This document shows positions 8,687-16,854 of a DNA stretch of 64,000 nucleotides, piece after piece. The DNA comes from Pseudomonas mediterranea CFBP 5447 (GTDB lineage Bacteria > Pseudomonadota > Gammaproteobacteria > Pseudomonadales > Pseudomonadaceae). The notes beneath the pieces were generated by a model. That model was not told the origin of the DNA and did no database searches. It saw only the letters and a list, made by a program, of their open reading frames with translations. The translations under genes were made by a program, and so were the position numbers. The stretch lies in the NCBI RefSeq assembly GCF_000774145.1, contig NZ_KN322987.1:436756-500755 (forward strand), in the 5' to 3' direction. Numbering within the stretch: position 1 is the stretch's first letter; the number at the start of each line of letters is the position of its first letter.

Positions 8687-9073
8687 TCAACCAGCTGTCG
8701 ACACGCGAGCAACGGCTTCAATCTCAACCAGGTAGCCATGGTGCAGCTCAGGCACAGGTACAACGGCGCGTGCGGGGCGGTGATTACCCATTGTTTCGGC
8801 GTAGATCTTGTCAAACGCTGGCCAATGCTTCACACCCGCTACATAGACGGTGACCTTGACCAGATCAGCGGTGGTGCACCCCGCAGCGTCCAGAATGGCC
8901 AGCACATTGTTCAAGGCCAGCTGAGTCTGCTCAGAGAAGCACGCCTGAATATTGTGGGTTCCATCGGGACTGACTGGAAGCTGTCCCGAGATGTAGAGCG
9001 AGCCTTGATGAATCACACCTTGGGAGTAGTGCCCTGCCGGGGTCGAAGCTGCGGTAGTGCCGATAATCTTCAT
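8687..9073 (-). CDS. RidA-family reactive enamine/imine deaminase
   Basis: A 128-residue RidA/YjgF protein. It carries the early YSQGV segment, GTHNIQ, and the substrate-binding Arg in the late RPARAVV motif that marks the active RidA subgroup. These enzymes hydrolyse enamine/imine intermediates released by PLP dehydratases. In this cluster the expected intermediate is iminosuccinate from hydroxyaspartate dehydration, so RidA would speed its conversion to oxaloacetate and ammonia. The ATG at 9073 is preferred: 25 extra upstream codons are basic, proline-rich and unlike the family. It is the last gene of the minus-strand run from 12694. Confidence 0.9.
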   Translation of the reverse strand: MKIIGTTAASTPAGHYSQGVIHQGSLYISGQLPVSPDGTHNIQACFSEQTQLALNNVLAILDAAGCTTADLVKVTVYVAGVKHWPAFDKIYAETMGNHRPARAVVPVPELHHGYLVEIEAVARVSTAG

Positions 9074-9144
9074 GGGAAACCTTTTACGGTGAGCCGGGCC
9101 TCGGCATTGCCGAGGCGTCGGTTTGGGTGGGACCTTGTACGGGA

Positions 9145-10287
9145 TCAATGTCCGTTCAAGAATGCTTCCTGGACCTTTTCCGGATTGGTAATGCCATTCG
9201 CAATGAGCAACTGCGTCAGGATTCGAGCCTTTTGCGGGTTGAGATCCATCGAGGCAATAAAACCGCTCTTGGAGTCGTCTACTTCAACATTGCGGTTTAC
9301 GTACCCCTTGCCGACGCGGGTCGATCGAACCACCACGATCCCTTGAGCGGCAGCCTTCTCCAGTGCAGACAGTGCTGTCTTGGAGGTATTGCCGTCGCCC
9401 ATGCCTGCCAGAACGATGCCCTTCGCCTTGTCGGCAATAGCATGTTCGATTTGGAGTGCATCCATGTTGCTATGGCTATAGACGATTTCTACGCGAGGCA
9501 GCGGTGCTGCTTCGGGTAGGGAAAGGGTTTGAGCCGGCAGTGGTGGCTTAACAAATCGCACCTGCCCGAGATCGACGTAGCCTTGAGAGCCGATGTTGGG
9601 GGACTGCATAGTCTGTACGCTGGTGCTGTGAGACTTCGTTACCCCGCGGGCACTGTCGATCTGATCGTTCATAACGACCATCACGCCGCGGGCTTTGGAC
9701 TGCTTGTCAGTGGCGACCTGCACTGCCTGGTAGATGTTGGCGGGGCCATCAGCCCCCAAGGCGGTCGCTGGACGCATGGAACCCACCAGCACTACCGGCT
9801 TGTCGGTTTTCAGTACCAGGCTCAGAAAGAAAGCAGTCTCCTCCATCGTGTCAGTACCATGAGTGATGACCACCGAATCAGCCTCATTTTTATCGAAGGC
9901 TTGCTGGATACGGTGGGCCAGCTTGAACCAGATCTCATCGCTCATATCCTGCGACCCGATAGAAGCAATCTGCTCCGCCGAGATCGATGCCAGGTCGCCC
10001 AGGCCGGTTACGGATGAAACCAACTGCTGCGCCCCGATGGCGCCAGCATTGTAAGCACCGCTTCCGCGATTGTCGGCCGAACCCGCAATCGTGCCACCAG
10101 TGGCCAGAAGCAGAACGTGGGAAAGTGCGGATTGCTGAGTAGTGGCGCTCATAGGTTTCTCTTGGGCACTGACTGGGGCTCCAACAACGACGCCCGCCAA
10201 AAGCGTCGCGACGGCTGCAACGCAGAGCTTTTTAGGGAGCGATTGGCGAAGATTGAAGCACGGGAAATGGATAGGCATGATGTGCAT
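9145..10287 (-). CDS. Periplasmic (type II) asparaginase/glutaminase-asparaginase
   Basis: Hydrolyses L-asparagine (and probably L-glutamine) to the acid and ammonia in the periplasm. The protein (380 residues) starts with a basic stretch and hydrophobic core, with a signal-peptidase site near residue 41 (VSAQE). The first catalytic threonine is in LLLATGGTIAGS and the second in ITHGTDTMEETA, with Ser-Asp-Lys continuation through GSMRP. It sits between the dicarboxylate symporter and ridA. It could feed aspartate, or hydroxyaspartate from beta-hydroxyasparagine, to the importer. The ATG at 10278 is an alternative start. Confidence 0.92.
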   Translation of the reverse strand: MHIMPIHFPCFNLRQSLPKKLCVAAVATLLAGVVVGAPVSAQEKPMSATTQQSALSHVLLLATGGTIAGSADNRGSGAYNAGAIGAQQLVSSVTGLGDLASISAEQIASIGSQDMSDEIWFKLAHRIQQAFDKNEADSVVITHGTDTMEETAFFLSLVLKTDKPVVLVGSMRPATALGADGPANIYQAVQVATDKQSKARGVMVVMNDQIDSARGVTKSHSTSVQTMQSPNIGSQGYVDLGQVRFVKPPLPAQTLSLPEAAPLPRVEIVYSHSNMDALQIEHAIADKAKGIVLAGMGDGNTSKTALSALEKAAAQGIVVVRSTRVGKGYVNRNVEVDDSKSGFIASMDLNPQKARILTQLLIANGITNPEKVQEAFLNGH

Positions 10288-10315
10288 CTCTTGTTTTTAT
10301 TAAGTGATGGTTGCG

Positions 10316-11587
10316 TCAAGCCGTTTGCGGCGACGCTTCCGGGCGGTTGATAGACGACTCTTCAACCTCGTTGCCGTGCCGGCCAATTACCGCAGTCGCG
10401 ACGCCGCAGCCAAAAACGTTGGTGGCCGTACGGCCCATGTCCAGGATCGGGTCGACGGCCAGAATCAACAGCAGTCCTGCTTCAGGCAGGCCGATCATTG
10501 GCAGACCTGCAGCCAAAACAACGAGGGAGCCACGAGCAACACCTGCAGTGCCCTTGCTGATCACCAGCAGCGTCAGCAGCACCATGACTTGGTGGGCAAA
10601 CGTCATCTCGATGTTGTAGGCCTGAGCAATGAACATCACGATGAACGCTTGATACATCATCGAACCATCGAGGTTGAACGAGTAACCAAGAGGTAGGACG
10701 AAACTGTTTATGCGCTTGTTCGACCCGAATTTGTCGAGTGCTGCAATCGCCTTCGGGTAAGCGGCTTCGCTGCTCGCCGTAGAGAAAGCAATCAGGATTG
10801 GCTCGCGCAAGTGGGACAATAGCGGCTTGATACGCTGGCCCAAAGCCAGATACCCCGCCAGCGTGATCAGGAACCAGAGCAGCCCCAGGCCCAGGAAATA
10901 CTGTGCGACCATTTTTCCGAAGGCCACCACCATCTCCAAGCCATGCAAAGTGATCGTAGAAGCGATTGCCGCAAATACTGCGAAAGGCGCCAGGTACATG
11001 ATGTAGTCAGTGACCTTGAACATGACGTTAGCCAGCTCATCCAGTACCTCAAGGATCAGCGACTTGCCGTTACCTTTCACGAATGACAGCGCGCAGCCGA
11101 AGAACAGGGAGAACACAACGATCTGCAGAACTTCATTGCTTCCCATTGCTTCGATGATGCTGCGAGGGAACACGTGCGAAAGGAACGTCGGCAGATTGAA
11201 ACCGCTCGTGTTCAACCCGGTTTTCACCGCTGCATTGGCATCTACGGTTAGGTTCAGCCCCGCGCCTGGCTGGAAGAAATTCGCAAACATCAGCCCGATC
11301 GACAGGGAGATGAGTGAAGCAACCATGAACCAGGAAATGGCTTTGAAGCCTACGCGTCCAATCGACCCGCTGCCCGACATACTGGCGACACCGGTGACCA
11401 GCGTAGCGAGAACAAGCGGTGCGATGACCATTTTGATCAGACGAAGAAAGACATCCGTTACCAAGTTAAGGTAGTTGGAGACTTCTTTTGCACTGGATGG
11501 GTCCAACTGGTTATGGAGCGTGCCACCCAGTGCTACACCGAGCACCATAGCGATCACTATCGCTTTGACAAGAAAGCGGCTTTTCAT
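10316..11587 (-). CDS. DAACS-family dicarboxylate/acidic amino-acid:cation symporter
   Basis: A 423-residue inner-membrane symporter of the GltP/DctA family (Na+ or H+ coupled uptake of glutamate, aspartate or C4-dicarboxylates). Eight membrane helices and two hairpins are expected. The serine-rich re-entrant loop appears as AFSTASSEAAYP, the signature of helix 7 as SFNLDGSMMYQAF, and the second hairpin as SKGTAGVARGS. The ATG at 11587 has AGAGG five bases upstream; a GTG six bases earlier lacks that spacing. Between the asparaginase and hydroxyaspartate dehydratase genes, it most plausibly imports aspartate or hydroxyaspartate. Confidence 0.93.
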   Translation of the reverse strand: MKSRFLVKAIVIAMVLGVALGGTLHNQLDPSSAKEVSNYLNLVTDVFLRLIKMVIAPLVLATLVTGVASMSGSGSIGRVGFKAISWFMVASLISLSIGLMFANFFQPGAGLNLTVDANAAVKTGLNTSGFNLPTFLSHVFPRSIIEAMGSNEVLQIVVFSLFFGCALSFVKGNGKSLILEVLDELANVMFKVTDYIMYLAPFAVFAAIASTITLHGLEMVVAFGKMVAQYFLGLGLLWFLITLAGYLALGQRIKPLLSHLREPILIAFSTASSEAAYPKAIAALDKFGSNKRINSFVLPLGYSFNLDGSMMYQAFIVMFIAQAYNIEMTFAHQVMVLLTLLVISKGTAGVARGSLVVLAAGLPMIGLPEAGLLLILAVDPILDMGRTATNVFGCGVATAVIGRHGNEVEESSINRPEASPQTA

Positions 11588-11677
11588 ATGCACCTCTTAT
11601 TATTGGAAGCCATGTCAACATGGCTATTCTTGTTTAGGTAGAAACACGTGATCTTTGGATTTTCGACAAGGCTTCGC

Positions 11678-11702
11678 CATCAGGCGCAAACTGCGCCTGA
11701 TG
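11678..11702 (-). terminator. Intra-operon stem-loop after the L-dehydratase gene
   Basis: CATCAGGCGCA (11678-11688) and TGCGCCTGATG (11692-11702) form a perfect 11-bp stem with a three-base loop, 27 bases past the stop of the gene ending at 11729. No T-run follows on the minus strand, so it may attenuate transcription into the symporter gene or protect the upstream mRNA rather than end transcription fully. Confidence 0.5.
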
Positions 11703-11728
11703 AACTTATCTATCAGGGCTTTATTTAT

Positions 11729-12694
11729 TTAGGCTTGCAGCAAACGACCAAACTTGTCGATGTCAATGTTCCCGCCTGTAATAATCACCCCTACCCGCTT
11801 ACCTTTCAGCTCGTCCTTGAATTTACGAACAGCAGCCAATCCCAAACAGCCTGTAGGCTCGACTACGGTTTTCATTCGCTGAGCGAAGAACTTCATGGCG
11901 TCGATGAGTTCTTCATCAGTCACTGTCTCGATTCGGTTTACACCATGCAGAATGATCGGAAAGGTGTAGTGACCCAGATGCTGGGTCTGGGCGCCGTCAG
12001 CGACGGTATCCGGGGTATCGATATGAACGATCTCACCAGAGCTGAACGATCGCTGACCGTCATTCCCCGCCACTGGCTCAACACCGATGAGCGTGCAGCC
12101 AGGTGAAAGCGCATGCGTGGACAATGTTGTCCCAGAAAGCATTCCGCCACCGCCAAGGCCAACGAAAAGCGCATCAAGCCTACCAACGCTCTCGAACAAT
12201 TCTTTGGCCGCGGTACCCTGGCCTGACAAGACATCCGGATGATCGTATGAGGGGATCAGGGTCATGCCATGCCGGTCGGCAAGCGACCGGCCAATGGCTT
12301 CGCGGTCTTCCGTGTAGCGGTCGTAGAAGACGACCTCTGCTCCATAACCCTTGGTAGCCGCAACTTTGGCAGACGGTGCATCAGTTGGCATCACGATAGT
12401 GGCCGGGATGCTCAGAATCGAAGCTGCCAACGCGATACCTTGGGCGTGGTTCCCGGAAGAGAACGCTACAACTCCAGCCTTTCTCTGCTCTTCGCTGAAC
12501 TTGCTCAGGGCGTTGTAAGCTCCCCTGAACTTGAAAGAGCCGGTTCGTTGGTAGTTTTCGCATTTGAAGAAAACATCAGCCCCGACTTCCGCATTGAGAG
12601 TACGGGACGTCAGAACCGGCGTCACATTCGCGACGCCTTGGAGTCGCTGCGAAGCGTCGACCACATCGCTGTAGGTGGGCAGGATAATTTGCAT
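11729..12694 (-). CDS. Threonine/serine dehydratase family, probable L-threo-3-hydroxyaspartate ammonia-lyase
   Basis: Fold-type II PLP enzyme of 321 residues, the size of short serine-racemase/hydroxyaspartate dehydratases rather than of IlvA, which has an added ACT regulatory region. Schiff-base Lys55 lies in GSFKFRGAYNAL; the substrate loop is SSGNHAQG, the phosphate-binding loop GLGGGGMLSG, and the C-terminal GGN motif is near the end. L-threo-3-hydroxyaspartate would give oxaloacetate plus ammonia. The ATG at 12694 is chosen because the upstream extension is basic and non-homologous. It is first of a co-directional set with symporter, asparaginase and RidA. Serine racemase or catabolic threonine dehydratase are alternatives. 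Confidence 0.88.
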   Translation of the reverse strand: MQIILPTYSDVVDASQRLQGVANVTPVLTSRTLNAEVGADVFFKCENYQRTGSFKFRGAYNALSKFSEEQRKAGVVAFSSGNHAQGIALAASILSIPATIVMPTDAPSAKVAATKGYGAEVVFYDRYTEDREAIGRSLADRHGMTLIPSYDHPDVLSGQGTAAKELFESVGRLDALFVGLGGGGMLSGTTLSTHALSPGCTLIGVEPVAGNDGQRSFSSGEIVHIDTPDTVADGAQTQHLGHYTFPIILHGVNRIETVTDEELIDAMKFFAQRMKTVVEPTGCLGLAAVRKFKDELKGKRVGVIITGGNIDIDKFGRLLQA

Positions 12695-12839
12695 GGTGTG
12701 AGTCCTCATGTAGTGACCATGGACAATGGAACGCTTCGCGTACGGCCCCCCCTGGATTCGCTCGGATCGCATGGTGGTGTTGACGCTGCACTGCTCGGCA
12801 ATTTCAATGTTTCGAGCCTGGACCTATTAATGGGTCTGG

Positions 12840-12858
12840 TAAAACAGCAGTGGTTTTA
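12840..12858. promoter_or_regulatory. Inverted repeat upstream of the L-dehydratase gene
   Basis: TAAAAC (12840-12845) and GTTTTA (12853-12858) form a perfect inverted pair around 7 bases, about 150 bases upstream of the dehydratase start. The enclosing gap 12695-13020 otherwise shows no gene. It is a candidate site for the YheO-type or LysR regulator of this cluster. Confidence 0.4.
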
Positions 12859-13020
12859 GACACATTATCCAGTTCTAGATATTTTGTAAAGATCGACGCG
12901 TTTGATCGAGACGAAAATGGTGAGCGCCTGCCGCCCCCTTGAGATTCAACCCACACGCGAACGCCTTGGGACTCGCTGAAAAGCACTTACAATCGTTTCC
13001 CCTTTATTCGGATCATCATC

Positions 13021-13431
13021 ATGATGCAGCGTCTCTTACCCCTGGCTTTATCCCTCCTGACCAGCCAGGCCATAGCGTACCCGGCCCTCAAGGACACCGA
13101 GCTCTACACCCAAAATGCAAGCGACTGCCAGGATGTCGATCTCAACACCTGGCAGCATCCAGCGCGGACCGTGCTGGAGAAGAACGGCATCAAGCTGGAG
13201 CGGGTTCAGTTGTGTAATGGTGGGCGCTATCCGATCTTTCAGGGTGAAGTCCCGTATGACCCTCAGGGTCAGACCAAAGATTTCTTTCTTCCCTTGTATG
13301 AGCAATTACGCAAAGCCAACGGCAAGTGGCCCTACGTATTGGTCGCCAGCAATTATGGCGAGATGGTGTATGTGAGCTATCCAAGGAGCGATTCGATCTC
13401 CCTGGCTTACGAAAACTTTGAGGCGCCTTAG
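13021..13431 (+). CDS. Small secreted protein of unknown function
   Basis: A 136-residue protein with a clear Sec signal peptide: a short basic start, a hydrophobic core of about 14 residues, and a cleavage site after AIA near residue 19. The mature part contains only two cysteines (near 38 and 61), compatible with one disulfide, and several aromatic residues. I do not recognise the family. It is preceded by two in-frame ATGs, and either may be used. Neighbours give no functional clue: a hydroxyaspartate-type enzyme lies divergently upstream and a mainly non-coding stretch downstream. Confidence 0.7.
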   Translation: MMQRLLPLALSLLTSQAIAYPALKDTELYTQNASDCQDVDLNTWQHPARTVLEKNGIKLERVQLCNGGRYPIFQGEVPYDPQGQTKDFFLPLYEQLRKANGKWPYVLVASNYGEMVYVSYPRSDSISLAYENFEAP

Positions 13432-13833
13432 TGGCCTGTGTGGCTGATTCGCATACTCAAATTAGCCGTACAGGCCTAGCGCTGGCTGCTCGCGACAACG
13501 CTCCTTCAGCCCTTCTACCCTGCCCCGGATTGCCTGGTCTTTTCTTTCGGATACAGGTGGTTATCCGGTCGCGAGATTGCCAGGCATCCGCAATAAATGC
13601 TCCATAGCATTTAACCACTCGCCACTGGAGAATCGTCAACATAATGGCGCTAATTTCGCCACAATCATAGATTTTTGGGAAAGTGACGTTTTCCCGACGA
13701 AAGGCATCAATGCGCCGTTGCTGGAGGTTCAAAAGAAGGCTCATCATCCACTTGTCACGGCTACTCGCTTAAGCCTTCCCAGGCTTAATGCAGGACACAT
13801 CAATTGCACTGCTTCCATGGGAGCAACATCAGG
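13432..13833. other. 402-base stretch without a supported gene
   Basis: Only a perfect 7-bp inverted repeat stands out: TAAATGC at 13594-13600 and GCATTTA at 13607-13613, six bases apart. Open frames here are short, lack ribosome-binding sites and are unlike Pseudomonas coding sequence. Confidence 0.5.
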
Positions 13834-14076
13834 ATGATGACCGTATACGTTATGGTTATGACCCTCTGCAGAGGCGACGAAGGCTGCGTGGATGTGCGAA
13901 AAACCGAGCCGACTTATCTCACTAAAGAGCTGTGCATGGCGAAAGCCAGGGACATCACGCCCCGTAAAGGCGTGAAGTTCAAATGTCGCAGCGAGCGGTC
14001 GTGGGGGCCGAGCAAGGAACCCGGTGCGGAAACCTTGAATAGCGTTGTCTCGACCGACGCCAAGCGACAGCCTTGA
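13834..14076 (+). CDS. Possible small cysteine-containing protein
   Basis: An 80-residue frame that begins with a short hydrophobic stretch (MMTVYVMVMTL) and then a compact segment with four cysteines near residues 11, 16, 32 and 47 (counting from 13834). The even cysteine spacing suggests an exported disulfide-bonded or metal-binding peptide, but the C-terminal third looks low-complexity and may be read-through. The start is guided by AGG just before the double ATG. No family is recognised, and it may not be a real gene. Confidence 0.35.
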   Translation: MMTVYVMVMTLCRGDEGCVDVRKTEPTYLTKELCMAKARDITPRKGVKFKCRSERSWGPSKEPGAETLNSVVSTDAKRQP

Positions 14077-14182
14077 AGGCTACGACGGCCCCGGGTATGT
14101 CCAAGTCCAGCAATGCCGTACCCAGTGCATTCCCATGGCGTCGAGCGCCAGCGAACGGCTGTTGTTCTACGAAGGATGTGCG

Positions 14183-15184
14183 TTACTTCACCTTTACGAT
14201 GACCTTGCCTTTAGCTCGACCTGTCTGAACATAATCCAGTGCTTCCTGGGTCGACTCGAATGGAAAAACCCTGTCCACGACTGGACGTATGACACCGGCA
14301 TCGATAAGCGCGGTGATCTGGCGCAATTGGTCGCCGCTGGCTCGCATGTAAAGGAATGAGTAGATCACCCCACGGCGCTTGGCCTTTTTTCGGATGCCGT
14401 AACTCAATAGGCGCATGACCAGTTGCAGGAATCCAGATAATCCGGCGCTTTTCGCGAAGTCGACATCCGGAGGGCCGGAGATCGAAATCAATCGTCCGCC
14501 AGGCTTCAGCACCTGCAGTGACTTTTCGAGGGTGTCGGTGCCCAGGCTATTCAAGACCAGATCGTAACCTTGCAGGACCTGCTCGAAATCGTCCTTCTTG
14601 TAGTCGATCACGGCGTCGGCGCCAAGCCGTTTCACCCACTCGACGTTCGCGGTGCTCGTAGTGGTCGCCACATAAGCCCCCAAATACTTGGCCAGTTGTA
14701 TGGCAACCGTTCCCACGCCGCCGGAGCCTGCATGAATGAGGACCTTTTGACCTTTTTTCAGGCTCGCTTTTTCGACCAGAGCTTGCCAGGCCGTCAAGGC
14801 GACCAGAGGGATGGAAGCGGCGTCTTCCATACTGAGTGCTTTTGGCTTGAGTGCCAGAGAGCTTTCCTTGATCGCGATGAATTCAGCGAAGGTGCCGATC
14901 CGATTGTCGTCGGGCCGTGCATAGACCTCGTCGCCCGGTTTGAAGCCTTGCACTCGTGATCCAACCCGAACCACCACCCCCGCGAAATCATTGCCCAGGA
15001 TGAGCGGCATGCGGTAAGGCAGGATCATCTTGAATTCACCGCCCCTGATTTTCAGATCCAAAGGGTTTACACCCGCTGCATGGATCTGGACCAGCACATC
15101 GTCCTGGCCCAACTCAGGTTCCGGCAGATTCGCCCCCTGCAGTGCGACATTTTTCCCGTAACGATCGATGATGAACGCTTTCAT
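14183..15184 (-). CDS. NADPH-dependent quinone oxidoreductase / MDR-family enone reductase
   Basis: A 333-residue zinc-free medium-chain dehydrogenase/reductase. The catalytic domain lacks the structural-zinc cysteine cluster of true alcohol dehydrogenases, and the nucleotide-binding motif reads AGSGGVGTVAIQLAKYLGA (about 151-169). Such proteins reduce quinones or activated C=C bonds with NADPH. The start at 15184 overlaps the stop of the alpha/beta hydrolase gene by four bases (ATGA), so the two are translationally coupled. A divergent TetR gene probably controls the pair, perhaps in response to an electrophile or aromatic ester. Confidence 0.88.
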   Translation of the reverse strand: MKAFIIDRYGKNVALQGANLPEPELGQDDVLVQIHAAGVNPLDLKIRGGEFKMILPYRMPLILGNDFAGVVVRVGSRVQGFKPGDEVYARPDDNRIGTFAEFIAIKESSLALKPKALSMEDAASIPLVALTAWQALVEKASLKKGQKVLIHAGSGGVGTVAIQLAKYLGAYVATTTSTANVEWVKRLGADAVIDYKKDDFEQVLQGYDLVLNSLGTDTLEKSLQVLKPGGRLISISGPPDVDFAKSAGLSGFLQLVMRLLSYGIRKKAKRRGVIYSFLYMRASGDQLRQITALIDAGVIRPVVDRVFPFESTQEALDYVQTGRAKGKVIVKVK

Positions 15185-16074
15185 GATGAGGCAGTATTCC
15201 TGAATCCAGTTGGATCTGATTCGGCGTGCACCTCATCCAGGAACTGAATGGCATGCTTGAGGAAGCGTTCGGGATACTGGAACTGCGCACCGTGCCCGGC
15301 ATCGGGATAAATCAGTAACTGAGCGTTCGGAATGTTCTGCGCCAGGTGCCAGGAGTTGATTGTCGGGATCATGATGTCCTTGATGCCGTTGAGCACCAGC
15401 GTGGGTTGCTTGATCGCGTTCAAGTAGGCGTATGGGTTCTCGCCCGGCAGCGGCTGGAGATAGGCGGCGAAGGCGTCGGCCTGCGCCTGGGCGACAGCCA
15501 ACGAACTCGGCGGGTCTTGATCGGCACGTTGGTGACGCCGCTCCCAGAAAGCCAGGCCCGCCTGCTTGGCCGCTTCCGAGCGACCGAAGAACAGATAGAG
15601 GAAGTCCTCGACGGTCGGTACCGGGTTGCCGGCGACCTTGGGCACCTCCTCCTCCATCCTGGGGTCGCCGCCGCGCAGGCCCGTACCAAGCAGCAACAGC
15701 TTGCGTACCCGTTGCGGATGACGCAGCGCCACCTCCTGAACCTGCAGCCCGCCGATCGAAAACCCCAGCAGGTCGACCTGGAACAGCCCGAGCGCCTGGA
15801 TCGCCAGGGCGATGTCGTCCGCCATGTCTTCGATGCGGTTGCGAGGCGTGCCGGTGGACGAGGCGATGCCGCGACCGTTGAACAGGATGACTTCACGGCC
15901 CGCAGCCAGGCCGTCAGTCAACAACGGATCCCAGTGATCCAGGCCGGCTCGGAAATGCGGTACGAAGAACACCGGAGGCTGGGAGGATTGAGCATTGCCC
16001 CAGCGACGATAGGCGAATCGATTGTCATCGACTTCGATGAAGCGTGTCGATGCTGTCAGGTGCGTGTCGCTCAT
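15181..16074 (-). CDS. Alpha/beta hydrolase
   Basis: A 297-residue alpha/beta-hydrolase-fold enzyme. Visible parts are the oxyanion segment near FFVPHFRAG, the nucleophile elbow GFSIGG near residue 112, an acid around NGIKDIMIP and the catalytic histidine in DAGHGAQFQ near 265. The Gly-x-Ser-x-Gly context and a lid inserted between strands 6 and 7 resemble carboxylesterases or haloperoxidase-like hydrolases. The ATG at 16074 has AAAGGACG eight bases ahead, better than the in-frame TTG. It is the first gene of a two-gene unit with the quinone reductase and divergent from tetR. Confidence 0.88.
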   Translation of the reverse strand: MSDTHLTASTRFIEVDDNRFAYRRWGNAQSSQPPVFFVPHFRAGLDHWDPLLTDGLAAGREVILFNGRGIASSTGTPRNRIEDMADDIALAIQALGLFQVDLLGFSIGGLQVQEVALRHPQRVRKLLLLGTGLRGGDPRMEEEVPKVAGNPVPTVEDFLYLFFGRSEAAKQAGLAFWERRHQRADQDPPSSLAVAQAQADAFAAYLQPLPGENPYAYLNAIKQPTLVLNGIKDIMIPTINSWHLAQNIPNAQLLIYPDAGHGAQFQYPERFLKHAIQFLDEVHAESDPTGFRNTASS

Positions 16075-16141
16075 GGCCAACGTCCTTTAAAGAGTGAAAG
16101 AGCCCTAATGATTACCATCATAATCTAAACAGTCAACACCT

Positions 16142-16161
16142 TTGATGATGATCGACATCAA
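16142..16161. promoter_or_regulatory. Candidate TetR operator
   Basis: TTGATG (16142-16147) and CATCAA (16156-16161) are inverted around 8 bases in the short region between the divergent hydrolase and TetR genes. A second small palindrome, GATTA-N6-TAATC, lies at about 16108-16123. The position suits a repressor that controls both directions. Confidence 0.45.
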
Positions 16162-16215
16162 TGTATAGTTGGCACCTGACTATTGGCGCATGGCGCGCAT
16201 CAAGGGCACGAAGAA

Positions 16216-16800
16216 ATGAAGGTCACCAAGGCGCAGGCTCAGGCAAACCGGGCGCACATCGTCGAGACAGCCTCGACGCTGTTCCGTGAGCGTGGATACG
16301 ATGGAGTGGGCGTGGCGGAGCTGATGTCGGCGGCTGGCTTCACCCATGGCGGGTTCTACAAGCACTTCCGATCCAAGGCGGACCTGATGGCGGAAGCGGC
16401 GGCATGTGGTTTTTCACAGACTGCGGCGAAATCCGAAGGCGTCGATGTCACGGAATTCTTCAAGGCCTATGTATCCCGCTGGCATCGTGATGCGCGAAGC
16501 CACGGTTGCACCTTGGCCGCACTTGGGGGCGACGCCTCGCGCCAGCCCGACACCATCAAGGCCATCTTCGCAAGCGGCATCGAGCGCCTGCTGACAGGCA
16601 TTGAGCGCGATAGCAATGCGTTGGATGGTGATGATCACGAGAAAGCACGAGCCAAGGCGATCGACATACTCGCCCGCGCAGTCGGCGCGATTGTGTTGTC
16701 ACGGGCCTGCCCGGACGACTCGCCGTTGGTGGACGAAATCTTGAAGGTCTGTCGTGACGAACTCCTTGAGTCACTCACTTCCCCGACCTCAACGAGCTAG
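16216..16800 (+). CDS. TetR/AcrR-family regulator
   Basis: A 194-residue TetR protein. The N-terminal helix-turn-helix (about 10-55) contains the family pattern FRERGYDGVGVAELMSAAGFTHGGFYKHFRSKADL. The C-terminal half is the variable helical ligand domain. It is divergent from the hydrolase/quinone-reductase pair and 54 bases ahead of the thioesterase gene, so it likely represses one or both. The ATG at 16216 is chosen over an upstream TTG because family proteins start only a few residues before the first helix. Confidence 0.9.
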   Translation: MKVTKAQAQANRAHIVETASTLFRERGYDGVGVAELMSAAGFTHGGFYKHFRSKADLMAEAAACGFSQTAAKSEGVDVTEFFKAYVSRWHRDARSHGCTLAALGGDASRQPDTIKAIFASGIERLLTGIERDSNALDGDDHEKARAKAIDILARAVGAIVLSRACPDDSPLVDEILKVCRDELLESLTSPTSTS

Positions 16801-16854
16801 CGCCCGCGCTCCATCAGTTTGTCTACACAACCATAACGAAAAAAGGGGTAACCG

